From Chitinophagaceae bacterium (GTDB lineage: Bacteria > Bacteroidota > Bacteroidia > Chitinophagales > Chitinophagaceae): a DNA stretch of 64,000 nt. Position numbers and translations under genes: made by a program. The notes under the pieces are model-generated. The model made no database searches. It was not told where the DNA came from and saw only the letters and a program-made list of their open reading frames with translations. Positions within the stretch are counted from its first letter, which is position 1; the number at the start of each line of letters is the position of its first letter. The stretch covers positions 1 to 64,000 of the forward strand of contig JADBXP010000024.1 of the NCBI GenBank assembly GCA_020403455.1. Direction: 5' to 3'. Of this stretch, positions 55,363 to 64,000 are shown one piece after another.

Positions 55363-57102
55363 TTATTTAAGACGTATTTCACTAACACTGCAGCCCTGAG
55401 GAACCATAGGAAATACATTATTTTCTTTTCCAACCATTACCTCTAACAAATAAGAGCCATTGTGATCAATCATGGTTTGCAGAGCAGCATGTAAATCCTC
55501 GCGCTGACTGATACTGGCACCAGAAATGCCGTAGGCACTTGCCAATTTTACATAATCCGGACTAACAATATCGACGAATGAATAGCGTTTGTCATGAAAC
55601 AGCTGTTGCCACTGTCTTACCATACCTAAGAACTGATTGTTTAAAATCAATATTTTGATATTGATTTCTGTTTGCATAATAGTTCCTAATTCCTGTAAGG
55701 TCATTTGAACACCACCATCACCTATAATGGCAATCACTGTTCTTTTGGGCGCACCGAACTTGGCTCCAATAGCAGCCGGTAATGAAAATCCCATAGTTCC
55801 CAGACCACCGGATGTAATATTGCTTTTCGATTGATTAAATCTGGCATACCGACATGTGACCATTTGGTGTTGCCCTACGTCCGTTACAATGATGGCATCT
55901 CCACCGGTTATCTCATTGAGGTGTCGAATCACTTCTCCCATGGTGAGAACCGGAGATTCAGGATGAAGTTCATTGAATGTGACTTCTTTGTTTTCTTCCG
56001 CATCATGTTCCTTAAAGCGTTGTAACCAATTGCTGTGTTCTTTTTTCTCCACCAACTGCGTAAGCAGAGGTAATGTCTCCTTGCAGTCTCCCCAGACACC
56101 AACGGTAGCTTTTACATTTTTATCGATTTCTGAAGGATCTATGTCCAGATGTATGATCTTGGCCTGCTTGGCATATTTATCAAGTCTTCCTGTAACCCGA
56201 TCATCAAAGCGCATACCTACTGCAATGAGTACATCACACTCATTGGTAAGAACGTTTGGGCCATAATTACCATGCATTCCTAACATTCCAACATTGAGTG
56301 GATGATCTGTAGGAATGGCACTCAACCCCAATATGGTCCATGCAGCAGGTATTCCTGACTTTTCAATGAATTGAATGAATTCATTTTCAGCTTTTCCTAA
56401 AATAACGCCCTGACCAAATATCACAAATGGCTTTTGGGCAGCATTGATCAGCTGGGCAGCAGCGTCGATGTATTCTCTCCTGACGATTGGTTTAGGACGA
56501 TAGCTTCTAACATGTTGACAAAGTTCATATCCTTTATAATCGAACAGTTGTAGTTGTGCATTTTTGGTGATATCAATCAAAACCGGTCCGGGCCTGCCAC
56601 TGCTGGCTATATAAAAAGCTTTGGCAAGTACAGTTGGAATTTCTGTTGCATCCGTAACCTGGTAATTCCACTTTGTAATTGGGGAAGTAATATTGATCAC
56701 ATCTGTTTCCTGGAATGCGTCTGTTCCCAATAGATGGGCAAAAACTTGGCCGGTTATCGCCACAAGAGGTGTGCTGTCTATCATTGCATCTGCTAACCCG
56801 GTTACCAGGTTGGTTGCACCCGGACCACTCGTAGCAAAAACAACACCGGTTCTGCCTGAAGCTCTGGCATACCCTTGTGCGGCATGTATGCCTCCCTGTT
56901 CATGACGTACCAAAACATGTTTTAACCGATCGTGATAATCATATAAGGCGTCATAGATCGGCATGATGGCACCACCGGGATATCCAAAAATGGTATCAAC
57001 TCCTTCTGCCACCAGCGCATCCAATACGGCTCTGGAACCGCTGATGGAGGTCGATTGTGTTGTATTGGAAGGAGCGGCAGGTGTTGCTTGAACTGAAGGC
57101 AT
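55363..57102 (-). CDS. ilvB: Acetolactate synthase large (catalytic) subunit
   Basis: A 579-residue thiamine-diphosphate enzyme condensing pyruvate with pyruvate or 2-oxobutyrate. Motifs: FGYPGGAIMPIYDAL, the catalytic Glu in RHEQGGIHAAQGYARASG, GPGATNLVTGLADA, the FAD-region segment SAIPTDHPLNVGMLGMHG, and the ThDP/Mg motif IIGDGGVQMTLQELGT. It begins with about 20 extra residues (MPSVQATPAAPSNTTQST). It is 19 bases after ilvD and 21 before ilvN, in the usual pairing. Confidence 0.96.
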   Translation of the reverse strand: MPSVQATPAAPSNTTQSTSISGSRAVLDALVAEGVDTIFGYPGGAIMPIYDALYDYHDRLKHVLVRHEQGGIHAAQGYARASGRTGVVFATSGPGATNLVTGLADAMIDSTPLVAITGQVFAHLLGTDAFQETDVINITSPITKWNYQVTDATEIPTVLAKAFYIASSGRPGPVLIDITKNAQLQLFDYKGYELCQHVRSYRPKPIVRREYIDAAAQLINAAQKPFVIFGQGVILGKAENEFIQFIEKSGIPAAWTILGLSAIPTDHPLNVGMLGMHGNYGPNVLTNECDVLIAVGMRFDDRVTGRLDKYAKQAKIIHLDIDPSEIDKNVKATVGVWGDCKETLPLLTQLVEKKEHSNWLQRFKEHDAEENKEVTFNELHPESPVLTMGEVIRHLNEITGGDAIIVTDVGQHQMVTCRYARFNQSKSNITSGGLGTMGFSLPAAIGAKFGAPKRTVIAIIGDGGVQMTLQELGTIMQTEINIKILILNNQFLGMVRQWQQLFHDKRYSFVDIVSPDYVKLASAYGISGASISQREDLHAALQTMIDHNGSYLLEVMVGKENNVFPMVPQGCSVSEIRLK

Positions 57103-57121
57103 AAAGAAGATTTAAATAAGT

Positions 57122-58807
57122 TTATATTTCGTCAGTAACACATCCCAGTGATGCATCTTTTACTTGGCGGGCATATTTGAACAACAGACCCTTATTCACT
57201 TTTAATGCCGGCTGTTGCCACGCACTCCTGCGAGCAGCCATTTCCTCCTCAGTTATGAATAACTGCATGGTCTTTGTCTTTACATTTACTTCGATGATAT
57301 CATCATCTTTTACTAAAGCAATGTTACCGCCGTCAAAAGCTTCCGGCATAACATGTCCTATTACAAACCCATGCGTTCCGCCACTGAATCTACCATCAGT
57401 TATCAATGCCACCGATTTACCGAGACCTGCTCCAATGATAGCGGAAGTTGGCTTGAGCATTTCCGGCATTCCCGGCGCCCCTTTCGGTCCAACATATCTT
57501 ATAACCACTACGTCACCTGGTCGTATTTTCCCTGAATTGATGCCCTCCACCAATTCAAATTCTCCATCAAAGACCCTTGCCGGACCCTTGAATAGTTCTC
57601 CTTCCTTACCACTAATTTTGGCTACACTACCACCCGGTGCCAGGTTACCATATAAAATTTGTAAATGACCGGTTGATTTGACCGGATGGGTAACTGGTCG
57701 AATGATATCCTGTGCCTGAAAATCGAGATCAACTGCTTGCTCTAAATTTTCGGCGATTGTTTTTCCTGTTACAGTGAGGCAATCGCCATGCAACATTCCC
57801 TGCTTAAGCAGATATTTCATAACAGCCGGTACCCCACCATATGGATGAAGATCCTGCATCAGGTATTTACCACTGGGTTTGAAATCAGCCAACACAGGCG
57901 TACGATCACTGATGCGCTGAAAATCATCTTGCGTTAATTCAACACCCACACTGCGCGCCATAGCAAGCAGATGCAATACTGCGTTCGTACTTCCGCCAAG
58001 TACCATCACTATCGTAACAGCATTTTCAAAGGATTTACGCGAAAGAATATCACTCGGCTTAATGTCTTTTTCCAGCAATATCCGGATGGCCTTACCTGCT
58101 TCAATACACTCTTGCTGCTTGGCATCACTGGTAGCAGGATTTGAAGAGGAATAGGGCAAACTCATTCCCAACGCCTCAATTGCCGAAGCCATTGTATTGG
58201 CTGTGTACATCCCGCCACACGCACCTGCACCAGGACAAGCATTTTGAATGATTCCTTTAAAATCCTCTTCTGATAACTTTCCTGCTATCTTTTCTCCCAA
58301 TGCCTCAAAGGCAGATATAATATTTAGGTGCTGACCTTTGTAATGACCTGGAGCAATGGTACCCCCATACACCATAATGGAGGGTCTATTGAGCCGACCC
58401 ATTGCAATCAAACAACCTGGCATATTTTTATCGCAACCCGGTACAGCAATTAATCCATCGTAGTAGTGAGCGCCACAGATTGTTTCAATTGAATCAGCGA
58501 TAACGTCTCTACTAACCAGTGAATATCGCATACCATCGGTGCCATTGCTCATGCCATCACTAACTCCGATGGTATTGAAAATCAAACCTACCATCTCATT
58601 GTTCCAGACACTTTTCTTGATCTGTTGCGCTAGTTCATTCAAGTGCATATTACAAGTATTCCCATCATATCCCATGCTGGCAATTCCTACCTGAGCTTTA
58701 TGCATATCGGCATCCGTAAGTCCGATGCCATACAGCATGGCTTGGGCGGCAGGCTGTGTCTCATCCTGCGTTAAAACTTTACTGTATTTATTCATTTCAG
58801 TTGACAT
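57122..58807 (-). CDS. ilvD: Dihydroxy-acid dehydratase
   Basis: A 561-residue iron-sulfur enzyme dehydrating the dihydroxy acids of the valine and isoleucine pathways. The start is placed at the ATG at 58807 ([12 protein letters not shown]); the open frame extends ten codons to a TTG. Cluster and metal ligands: GCDKNMPGC and [16 protein letters not shown], plus [14 protein letters not shown] near the C-terminus. It lies 40 bases after ilvE and 19 before ilvB. Confidence 0.96.
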   Translation of the reverse strand: MSTEMNKYSKVLTQDETQPAAQAMLYGIGLTDADMHKAQVGIASMGYDGNTCNMHLNELAQQIKKSVWNNEMVGLIFNTIGVSDGMSNGTDGMRYSLVSRDVIADSIETICGAHYYDGLIAVPGCDKNMPGCLIAMGRLNRPSIMVYGGTIAPGHYKGQHLNIISAFEALGEKIAGKLSEEDFKGIIQNACPGAGACGGMYTANTMASAIEALGMSLPYSSSNPATSDAKQQECIEAGKAIRILLEKDIKPSDILSRKSFENAVTIVMVLGGSTNAVLHLLAMARSVGVELTQDDFQRISDRTPVLADFKPSGKYLMQDLHPYGGVPAVMKYLLKQGMLHGDCLTVTGKTIAENLEQAVDLDFQAQDIIRPVTHPVKSTGHLQILYGNLAPGGSVAKISGKEGELFKGPARVFDGEFELVEGINSGKIRPGDVVVIRYVGPKGAPGMPEMLKPTSAIIGAGLGKSVALITDGRFSGGTHGFVIGHVMPEAFDGGNIALVKDDDIIEVNVKTKTMQLFITEEEMAARRSAWQQPALKVNKGLLFKYARQVKDASLGCVTDEI

Positions 58808-58847
58808 AACTATTTTTCTATTAAAAGTTAAACCCAATGCAACTCGA

Positions 58848-59729
58848 TCAAGCCGCAGGTTGTGTTACCAATTGTTTATATGCTTTTTGTATTTGATGAC
58901 TTTTGCTGTTCTCCCAGATTAAGGAAAATCTACGATCATCAAGCGAGCCCAGTCCAATGACTTCAACGGCTGTTCCACAAAAGAAAGCGGCATCTGCATC
59001 GTACATTTCTTCTATGGTAAAATATTTTTCTTGAACCGGTATTGCAAGATTGGCAGCAAGTTCAAGTACCGTTGCTCTGGTTATTCCGGAAAGAATATGT
59101 CCAGCGGGTGGCGTGAAAAGACATCCATTTTTTTCAATGAATACATTGGCACCCGGGGCTTCAGCCACGCTCCCGTTCATGTCTAGTAAAAGTGCTTCAT
59201 CGTACCCATTGGTGCGCGCTTCCTGACTGGCAACAATCGAATTCACATAATGACCGGCAGCCTTTGCATGGATATGAAATGCCCGAGGATTGGGCCGCTG
59301 AAAAGAAGAAGTTCGAACACGCAATAACTTTTCACCAAGAAAGGGGGCCATTTGCCATGCCTGTATGACCAAAAAGGATTGATCATTGGGAGCAAAACTC
59401 ATATTGGCTGGAGCATATACAACGGGGCGTATGTAAGCATCACCCAACTGATTTCTAGTAAGTACCTCATATGTAATATCAATCAGCTCTTGCGTATCCC
59501 AATGATAAGGCATATTGATTGCCAAGGCTGATTGCCGAAGTCTGTCAAAATGTTCAACAGGCTTAAATATACGCGTGCTTCCGTTGGTTGTCTGATAAGA
59601 CCGGATGCCTTCGAAAACAGAATAGCCATAATGCAGTGACTGACTATAAAAATCCATTTTTGCTTCGGCAGCCCGGATAAAATCACCATTCAGATAGATG
59701 ATGGTTTGCTCGTTATAATAGTTATTCAT
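58848..59729 (-). CDS. ilvE: Branched-chain amino acid aminotransferase
   Basis: A 293-residue class IV PLP aminotransferase. The PLP lysine lies in [18 protein letters not shown], and the substrate/PLP loops [27 protein letters not shown] and [13 protein letters not shown] are typical. It performs the last step for valine, isoleucine and leucine. It is the first structural gene after the attenuator (about 25 bases after the terminator's T-run), so its transcription is the first to respond to read-through. Confidence 0.95.
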   Translation of the reverse strand: MNNYYNEQTIIYLNGDFIRAAEAKMDFYSQSLHYGYSVFEGIRSYQTTNGSTRIFKPVEHFDRLRQSALAINMPYHWDTQELIDITYEVLTRNQLGDAYIRPVVYAPANMSFAPNDQSFLVIQAWQMAPFLGEKLLRVRTSSFQRPNPRAFHIHAKAAGHYVNSIVASQEARTNGYDEALLLDMNGSVAEAPGANVFIEKNGCLFTPPAGHILSGITRATVLELAANLAIPVQEKYFTIEEMYDADAAFFCGTAVEVIGLGSLDDRRFSLIWENSKSHQIQKAYKQLVTQPAA

Positions 59730-59753
59730 TGTATTTGTTGTTATCCTTTTTTT

Positions 59754-59785
59754 ATAAAAAAACCCCGCTTCTGAGAGGCGGGGTT
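59754..59785 (-). terminator. Intrinsic terminator of the ilv-thr attenuator
   Basis: In transcript orientation AACCCCGCCTCTCAGAAGCGGGGTT folds into an 8-bp GC-rich stem (59785-59778 with 59768-59761, extended by inner pairs) with a run of seven T following. It lies 26 bases after the leader peptide stop and before ilvE, where a terminator would only make sense as conditional. An alternative pairing of GGTTG (59817-59813, at the leader stop codon) with CAACC (59786-59782) would disrupt its left arm. Confidence 0.9.
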
Positions 59786-59811
59786 GCTATTAAAATTATA
59801 TAGTCAACAAC

Positions 59812-59901
59812 TCAACCTCCCGGATATACCGGAATAATAATGGTAATCACTGTAATGACTACCACGATTCGGGAGAAGATGTGTTGAAGATTTTGCAACA
59901 T
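59812..59901 (-). CDS. ilvL: ilv-thr leader peptide (attenuator)
   Basis: A 29-codon frame from ATG at 59901 to TGA at 59814-59812. The product begins MLQNLQHIFSR and continues IVVVITVITIII and PVYPGG: twelve consecutive Ile, Val or Thr codons, the end products of the genes downstream. It is too short for most gene callers. A terminator follows 26 bases later and a TATATTTG box lies 19 bases upstream. In enterobacterial ilv and thr operons ribosome stalling at such codons prevents termination; the same logic is inferred here. The name is descriptive, by analogy with ilvL. Confidence 0.85.
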   Translation of the reverse strand: MLQNLQHIFSRIVVVITVITIIIPVYPGG

Positions 59902-59919
59902 GAAATTGGCTTTGATCTT

Positions 59920-59927
59920 CAAATATA
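59920..59927 (-). promoter_or_regulatory. -7 promoter element of the leader and ilv-thr operon
   Basis: Minus-strand TATATTTG matches the Bacteroidota -7 consensus TAnnTTTG exactly, and the leader ATG follows 18 bases later, leaving a very short untranslated start. No good TTTG is present 19-21 bases upstream (AGTTC instead). This places a promoter between leuB and ilvE, so the ilv-thr genes need not depend on read-through from the leu genes. Confidence 0.5.
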
Positions 59928-59991
59928 ATCTAATCCCGCAAAAAAAGAACTATTTACTTATGAGCTTCTGTGTTGAATACACTTTAGCCGG

Positions 59992-61107
59992 TTAAATAAT
60001 GGTTGATTGATTCAATTGGTTGTGTCCTGTTTTTCCTTGCTGCTCAGCGTGACGGGTAATAAACCCGGCAATCAAATCACCGATAGCACTGGTAGAATAG
60101 TTATTCACCGGATCAATATCGAGTGTCACAAAACCACTTTTCAATGTCCAGTTCACGCCTTCCCGAACCTGATTGGCTTCATTGGCAAGACCGACATGAT
60201 CTAACAACATTGCTGCAGAAAGGATAGAGCCTAGTGGGTTGGCTACATCTCTTCCTGCTGCCTGTGGATATGATCCATGAATCGGTTCAAATAAGGCAGT
60301 TAAATTCCCGACAGAGGCAGAAGGTAGTAATCCGAGTGAACCACTGAGTACACTGGCTTCATCACTCAATATATCACCAAACATGTTTTCAGTCAATATC
60401 ACATCAAACTGGGAAGGATAAAGGATTATCTGCATGGCTGCATTATCGACAAACATATAATCAACTTTTACGTCAGGATAAATCGGTGACATATCCTGTA
60501 CGACCTTTCGCCAAAGTCTCGAAGACTCTAATACGTTTGCCTTGTCTACCAAAGTCAATTTCTTCCTGCGTTGACGGGCATATTGAAAAGCCAGCTGGGC
60601 AACTCGCTCAATCTCAAATCGCTGGTAAGTACAAGTATCTGAAGCAGTATTGCCATCCTCGCTTTTCTCCTTTTTACCAAAGTAGATTCCACCCGTGAGT
60701 TCCCTGAAGATGATAAAGTCTACTCCACGAAGTTGTTTTTCCTTGAGTGGCGATAAATGGTGCAAACTATTATGTGTGGTTACCGGACGTATATTGGCAA
60801 ACAACTGTAATTCTTTCCGCAACTGCAACAGACCTTGTTCAGGACGTACTTTGGCGGAAGGGTCATTGTCATATTTAGGATGCCCGATCGCACCAAAAAG
60901 TATAGCATCAGATTGTAAACAGCTATCAATTGTAGCCCGTGGAAGTGGTTCCCCTGTTTGATCGATGGCATCTGCTCCCATCAAACAGTAGTCGTAATGG
61001 AAGGTATGTCCGTAAACACCGGCAACTGCGTCTAGTACTTTAACTGACTGAGCGGTAACTTCCGGACCGATGCCATCCCCATTGATGACTGTAATCTTCT
61101 TTTCCAT
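59992..61107 (-). CDS. leuB: 3-isopropylmalate dehydrogenase
   Basis: A 371-residue NAD-dependent decarboxylating dehydrogenase of leucine synthesis. Motifs: VINGDGIGPEV at the start, IIFRELTGGIYFGKK, LVDKANVLESSRLWR, the metal-binding ENMFGDILSDEASVLSGSLGLLPSAS and FEPIHGSYPQAAGRDVANPLGSILSAAMLL. It is last in the leuA-C-D-B series; the leader peptide of the ilv-thr genes begins 90 bases after its stop. Confidence 0.96.
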   Translation of the reverse strand: MEKKITVINGDGIGPEVTAQSVKVLDAVAGVYGHTFHYDYCLMGADAIDQTGEPLPRATIDSCLQSDAILFGAIGHPKYDNDPSAKVRPEQGLLQLRKELQLFANIRPVTTHNSLHHLSPLKEKQLRGVDFIIFRELTGGIYFGKKEKSEDGNTASDTCTYQRFEIERVAQLAFQYARQRRKKLTLVDKANVLESSRLWRKVVQDMSPIYPDVKVDYMFVDNAAMQIILYPSQFDVILTENMFGDILSDEASVLSGSLGLLPSASVGNLTALFEPIHGSYPQAAGRDVANPLGSILSAAMLLDHVGLANEANQVREGVNWTLKSGFVTLDIDPVNNYSTSAIGDLIAGFITRHAEQQGKTGHNQLNQSTII

Positions 61108-61146
61108 TGAATAGTTTTTCTGGTTTGAGTGAAGGATATAGATTGG

Positions 61147-61731
61147 TTAAATGCGACTTGCCTCAAATTGCTCTATGGCCGGACGAATACTAATGAGATA
61201 ATCGATATCATCATATCCGTTCAGCAGGCATGTTTTTTTATACGGATTGATATCAAATATCTCTTGAGCACCCGTAGATACCTGTGTTATGGTTTGAGCA
61301 GCTACATCTATGTGCAATTGATCATCAGCATCAAGTGAAAAAATGCCGGCAAGAAATGCATCGCTTACTTTAACCGGCAATACTCCATTATTCAATGCAT
61401 TGTTTTTAAAGATATCGGCAAAAAAACTAGACACAACAGCTTTGAAACCATAATCTTTGAGTGCCCAGGCAGCATGTTCTCTTGAAGAGCCACAACCAAA
61501 GTTCTTTCCGGCTACCAATATCTCACCGCCATGATGTTGTTGATTCAATATAAAACTTTGTATGGGTTGCTGCTCATCATTGTTCATGTAACGCCAATCC
61601 CGAAATAGATTTTTACCAAACCCATCCCTTGTGGTAGCTTTTAAAAATCTGGCAGGTATGATCTGATCGGTATCAATGTTCTCTACCGGCAATGGAACAA
61701 ATCTGCTTCGTATTTCTTTTAAAGATTCCAT
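61147..61731 (-). CDS. leuD: 3-isopropylmalate dehydratase small subunit
   Basis: A 194-residue small subunit of isopropylmalate isomerase. Landmarks: [14 protein letters not shown] near the N-terminus, [46 protein letters not shown]. It pairs with LeuC encoded 33 bases upstream to move the hydroxyl group of isopropylmalate. The gap to leuB is 39 bases. Confidence 0.96.
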   Translation of the reverse strand: MESLKEIRSRFVPLPVENIDTDQIIPARFLKATTRDGFGKNLFRDWRYMNNDEQQPIQSFILNQQHHGGEILVAGKNFGCGSSREHAAWALKDYGFKAVVSSFFADIFKNNALNNGVLPVKVSDAFLAGIFSLDADDQLHIDVAAQTITQVSTGAQEIFDINPYKKTCLLNGYDDIDYLISIRPAIEQFEASRI

Positions 61732-61764
61732 ACACTATGTTTCTCCTTTCTAATTTTAATGTAG

Positions 61765-63168
61765 TTAACTTAGCAGACTTCTCACATCTGTTACTTTTCC
61801 TGTCAATGCTGCTGCAGCAGCCGTAAGGGGACTAGCCAGCATGGTTCTGGCACCTGCACCCTGGCGACCTTCGAAATTTCTATTGCTGGTGCTAATGCAA
61901 TATTCTCCCGCAGGAACCTTATCCTCATTCATACCTAAACAAGCACTACATCCTGCCTGTCTCAATTCAAAACCTGCATCTGAGAATATGATATCCAATC
62001 CTTCTTGTCTGGCTTGCCTGGCGACTTCCTGTGAACCGGGCACAATAAGCACCTGCACATCGGCATGCTTCTTCTTACCTTTAACCAGTGATGCTACCAA
62101 ACGCAGATCTTCAATTCTTGAATTCGTACAACTGCCAATGAATACATGCTGAACGGGCATTCCTAACAAGGATTGACCGGCTTGCAGCCCCATATAAGTC
62201 AATGACTTCTTCAGGTTATTTTTTTCCGCTTCATTGGTAAGACTTTCCAGACTTGGTATGGACTGTGTAATCGACATACCCATTCCCGGATTGGTACCAT
62301 AAGTAATCATGGGTTCTATATGTTCCGCCTGGATCTTCAATTCCAGATCAAATACAGCATCTTGGTCAGTATACAATTCTTTCCATTTACTTTGCTGTTG
62401 CTCCCAGGCATCACCGGCAGGGGCAAATGGCCTTCCTTTCACATATTGAAAAGTTGTAGCATCAGGGGCTATCAGTCCGCCGCGCGCACCCATTTCTATG
62501 CTCATATTACAAATGGTCATGCGCGCCTCCATAGAAAGATTGCGAATGGCTGAGCCGGCATATTCAACAAAATATCCGGTGGCTCCGCCAGCAGATATCT
62601 TTGCGATGATATATAAAATAATATCTTTTGCCACTACTCCGGGCATCAGCTCTCCTTCGATATTGATCCGCATCTGACGCGGCTTTGTTTGTAAAAGACA
62701 TTGAGAAGCAAAAACCATTTCCACCTCACTAGTACCGATACCAAAAGCAATGGTACCAAATGCACCATGTGTAGAAGTGTGACTGTCTCCACATACTATG
62801 GTCATCCCTGGTTGGGTAACCCCCAATTCGGGACCAATTACATGAACAATACCCTGATTGGGATGACCTAAACCATATAATTCAATCCCATGATTTGCAC
62901 AATTTTTTATCAACTCTTGTACCTGCATACGAGACAATTCATCGCGTATGGGTAAATGTTGATTCAATGTAGGCACATTGTGGTCTGCGGTTGCTACGAT
63001 TTGTTGAGGACGAAAAATAGGCAACCCTCTTTTCTCCATTCCACGAAAGGCCTGCGGGCTTGTCACTTCATGTATCAAATGCCGGTCGATGTACAAAACA
63101 GAAGGTCCATCAGGAATTTCCTGAACAACATGCTCATTCCATATTTTATCAAACAAAGTCAATCCCAT
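61765..63168 (-). CDS. leuC: 3-isopropylmalate dehydratase large subunit
   Basis: A 467-residue aconitase-family subunit. The cluster cysteines are present in [14 protein letters not shown] and [14 protein letters not shown]; other landmarks are [36 protein letters not shown] and [12 protein letters not shown]. With LeuD it forms isopropylmalate isomerase. It starts 27 bases after the leuA stop. Confidence 0.96.
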   Translation of the reverse strand: MGLTLFDKIWNEHVVQEIPDGPSVLYIDRHLIHEVTSPQAFRGMEKRGLPIFRPQQIVATADHNVPTLNQHLPIRDELSRMQVQELIKNCANHGIELYGLGHPNQGIVHVIGPELGVTQPGMTIVCGDSHTSTHGAFGTIAFGIGTSEVEMVFASQCLLQTKPRQMRINIEGELMPGVVAKDIILYIIAKISAGGATGYFVEYAGSAIRNLSMEARMTICNMSIEMGARGGLIAPDATTFQYVKGRPFAPAGDAWEQQQSKWKELYTDQDAVFDLELKIQAEHIEPMITYGTNPGMGMSITQSIPSLESLTNEAEKNNLKKSLTYMGLQAGQSLLGMPVQHVFIGSCTNSRIEDLRLVASLVKGKKKHADVQVLIVPGSQEVARQARQEGLDIIFSDAGFELRQAGCSACLGMNEDKVPAGEYCISTSNRNFEGRQGAGARTMLASPLTAAAAALTGKVTDVRSLLS

Positions 63169-63195
63169 AAAAAGATCAAGTTTTTAACTTTTCAA

Positions 63196-64000
63196 TCAAT
63201 GTGCTGCAACTGTTGCTACTTTATGAGCTTTTGCCAACTCGTGCAGGTTTTCTTCTTCCACCTCTTTTTGCCTGTCCGCAACCGCCAAGAACTGTTCATA
63301 TAATACATCTATATCATCTCTGGTAAAATCATATCCGAGCTTCTGAAAACGATAGGCAAGTGCACTTCTTCCACTGCGGGCTGTGAGTACAATTTTACTT
63401 CCCTCTGCACCAACTTCCTCTGGACTGATGATCTCATAAGTTTGAGCATCCTTCAAAAATCCATCCTGGTGAATCCCGGACGAATGAGAAAAAGCATTTG
63501 CCCCAACTATTGCTTTATTGGGCTGAACAGGTACCCGCATGGTTTCTGACACCAACCGACTCATTGGATTTAACATGGGTGTTTTAATGCGGGTGAATAG
63601 TCCAAGGTCTTTGTGTTGTTTTAAAACCATAACTACTTCTTCCAACGATGTATTTCCGGCACGTTCTCCAATACCATTGATGGTACATTCTATCTGACGG
63701 GCACCATTGATAACTCCTGAAATAGAGTTAGCGGTTGCCATTCCAAGGTCGTTGTGACAGTGGCAAGACAAAATAGCTTTATCTATATTGGGTACCTTAT
63801 TCATTAAAAAGGCAATTTTGGCGCCATATTGCTCTGGCAAGCAATAACCTGTGGTATCAGGAATATTTACCACTGTTGCACCGGCAGCAATAACTGCCTC
63901 CACTACCTGAGCGAGATAATCGTTGTCTGTTCTACCCGCATCTTCAGCAAAGAACTCTACATCATCTGTGAATTGTCTGGCCCATTTCACTGCCTGAACA
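63196..64000 (-). CDS. leuA: 2-isopropylmalate synthase, 5' end outside window
   Basis: The visible 268 codons continue to the window edge; the codons before the GTG at 63990 read VQA, so the gene is open beyond 64000 and that GTG is internal. The catalytic barrel part is visible: [29 protein letters not shown], and [15 protein letters not shown] with the metal-binding HxH-type His pair, then [15 protein letters not shown] and [12 protein letters not shown]. It condenses acetyl-CoA with 2-oxoisovalerate. The protein ends about 35 residues after the [15 protein letters not shown] segment, so the C-terminal leucine-binding regulatory domain of longer LeuA enzymes is absent. Confidence 0.94.
   Translation of the reverse strand, partial: VQAVKWARQFTDDVEFFAEDAGRTDNDYLAQVVEAVIAAGATVVNIPDTTGYCLPEQYGAKIAFLMNKVPNIDKAILSCHCHNDLGMATANSISGVINGARQIECTINGIGERAGNTSLEEVVMVLKQHKDLGLFTRIKTPMLNPMSRLVSETMRVPVQPNKAIVGANAFSHSSGIHQDGFLKDAQTYEIISPEEVGAEGSKIVLTARSGRSALAYRFQKLGYDFTRDDIDVLYEQFLAVADRQKEVEEENLHELAKAHKVATVAAH

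Noticed and set aside
57177-57668. 163-codon plus-strand open frame opposite ilvD
   Set aside because: It is the antisense shadow of a strongly conserved gene and its product has no recognisable motif.
1-64000. tRNA, rRNA and CRISPR arrays
   Set aside because: No cloverleaf-like gene, rRNA segment or regularly spaced short repeat was noticed on reading the non-coding stretches; without a computed scan this is not absolute.

Overview
The window looks like a chromosomal segment of a member of the Bacteroidota, most likely Chitinophagaceae. This is an inference from low-to-moderate GC, SusC/SusD pairs, lipobox lipoproteins, signal peptides ending in AQ, two-component propeller (Reg_prop/Y_Y_Y) regulators, and promoter-like TAnnTTTG boxes without clear Shine-Dalgarno sequences. 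No rRNA, tRNA or CRISPR was seen.

Layout. (1) 1-7.2 kb: the edge of an IS3-type element, a LuxR-type response regulator with its propeller histidine kinase, an unknown lipoprotein, decayed coding remnants (including the tail of a PQQ-dependent dehydrogenase), and a DUF4197 protein. (2) 7.2-8.5 kb: a secreted alpha/beta hydrolase. (3) 8.6-23.4 kb: a beta-glucan utilisation locus on the minus strand, in the order SusC, SusD, triple-repeat surface lipoprotein, PKD lipoprotein, two GH16 endoglucanases, GH3 beta-glucosidase. A divergent membrane-tethered regulator with a LuxR-like HTH faces it. (4) 23.5-42.1 kb: a BBP2-type porin and then a second, less conventional glycan locus. That locus has a ROK repressor facing an operon of AGE-family epimerase, secreted FAD oxidoreductase, SusC and SusD that ends in a clear terminator. 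Next comes a GHL10 lipoprotein and GH92 pair on the minus strand, divergent from a tightly overlapping plus-strand operon of AmpG-like MFS permease, DUF4434 protein, second GHL10 and NAGPA-type phosphodiester glycosidase. (5) 42.2-47.5 kb: a membrane protein, a Tat-exported M24 peptidase, a Gfo/Idh/MocA oxidoreductase that seems to have lost its Tat signal, an unknown secreted protein and a bestrophin-like membrane protein. (6) 47.5-64 kb: an amino-acid biosynthesis supercluster, all minus strand, in transcription order leuA (cut by the window edge)-leuC-leuD-leuB, then a leader peptide with intrinsic terminator, then ilvE-ilvD-ilvB-ilvN-ilvC-ilvA-thrA-thrB-thrC.

How the genes work together. 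In the first glycan locus, surface lipoproteins and SusD should bind beta-1,3 or mixed-linkage glucan, the GH16 enzymes cut it, SusC imports the oligosaccharides and GH3 releases glucose. The second locus combines enzymes aimed at unusual linkages (phosphodiester-linked sugars, possibly peptidoglycan-like glycans or phosphomannan); its substrate cannot be decided from sequence. The supercluster supplies Leu, Ile, Val and Thr, with aspartate-semialdehyde dehydrogenase the one step of the Asp-to-Thr route not encoded here. The most striking regulatory element is the 29-residue leader peptide between leuB and ilvE. It contains a run of twelve consecutive Ile/Val/Thr codons followed by a strong terminator, which is the layout of a classical transcription attenuator matched to the products of the genes downstream.
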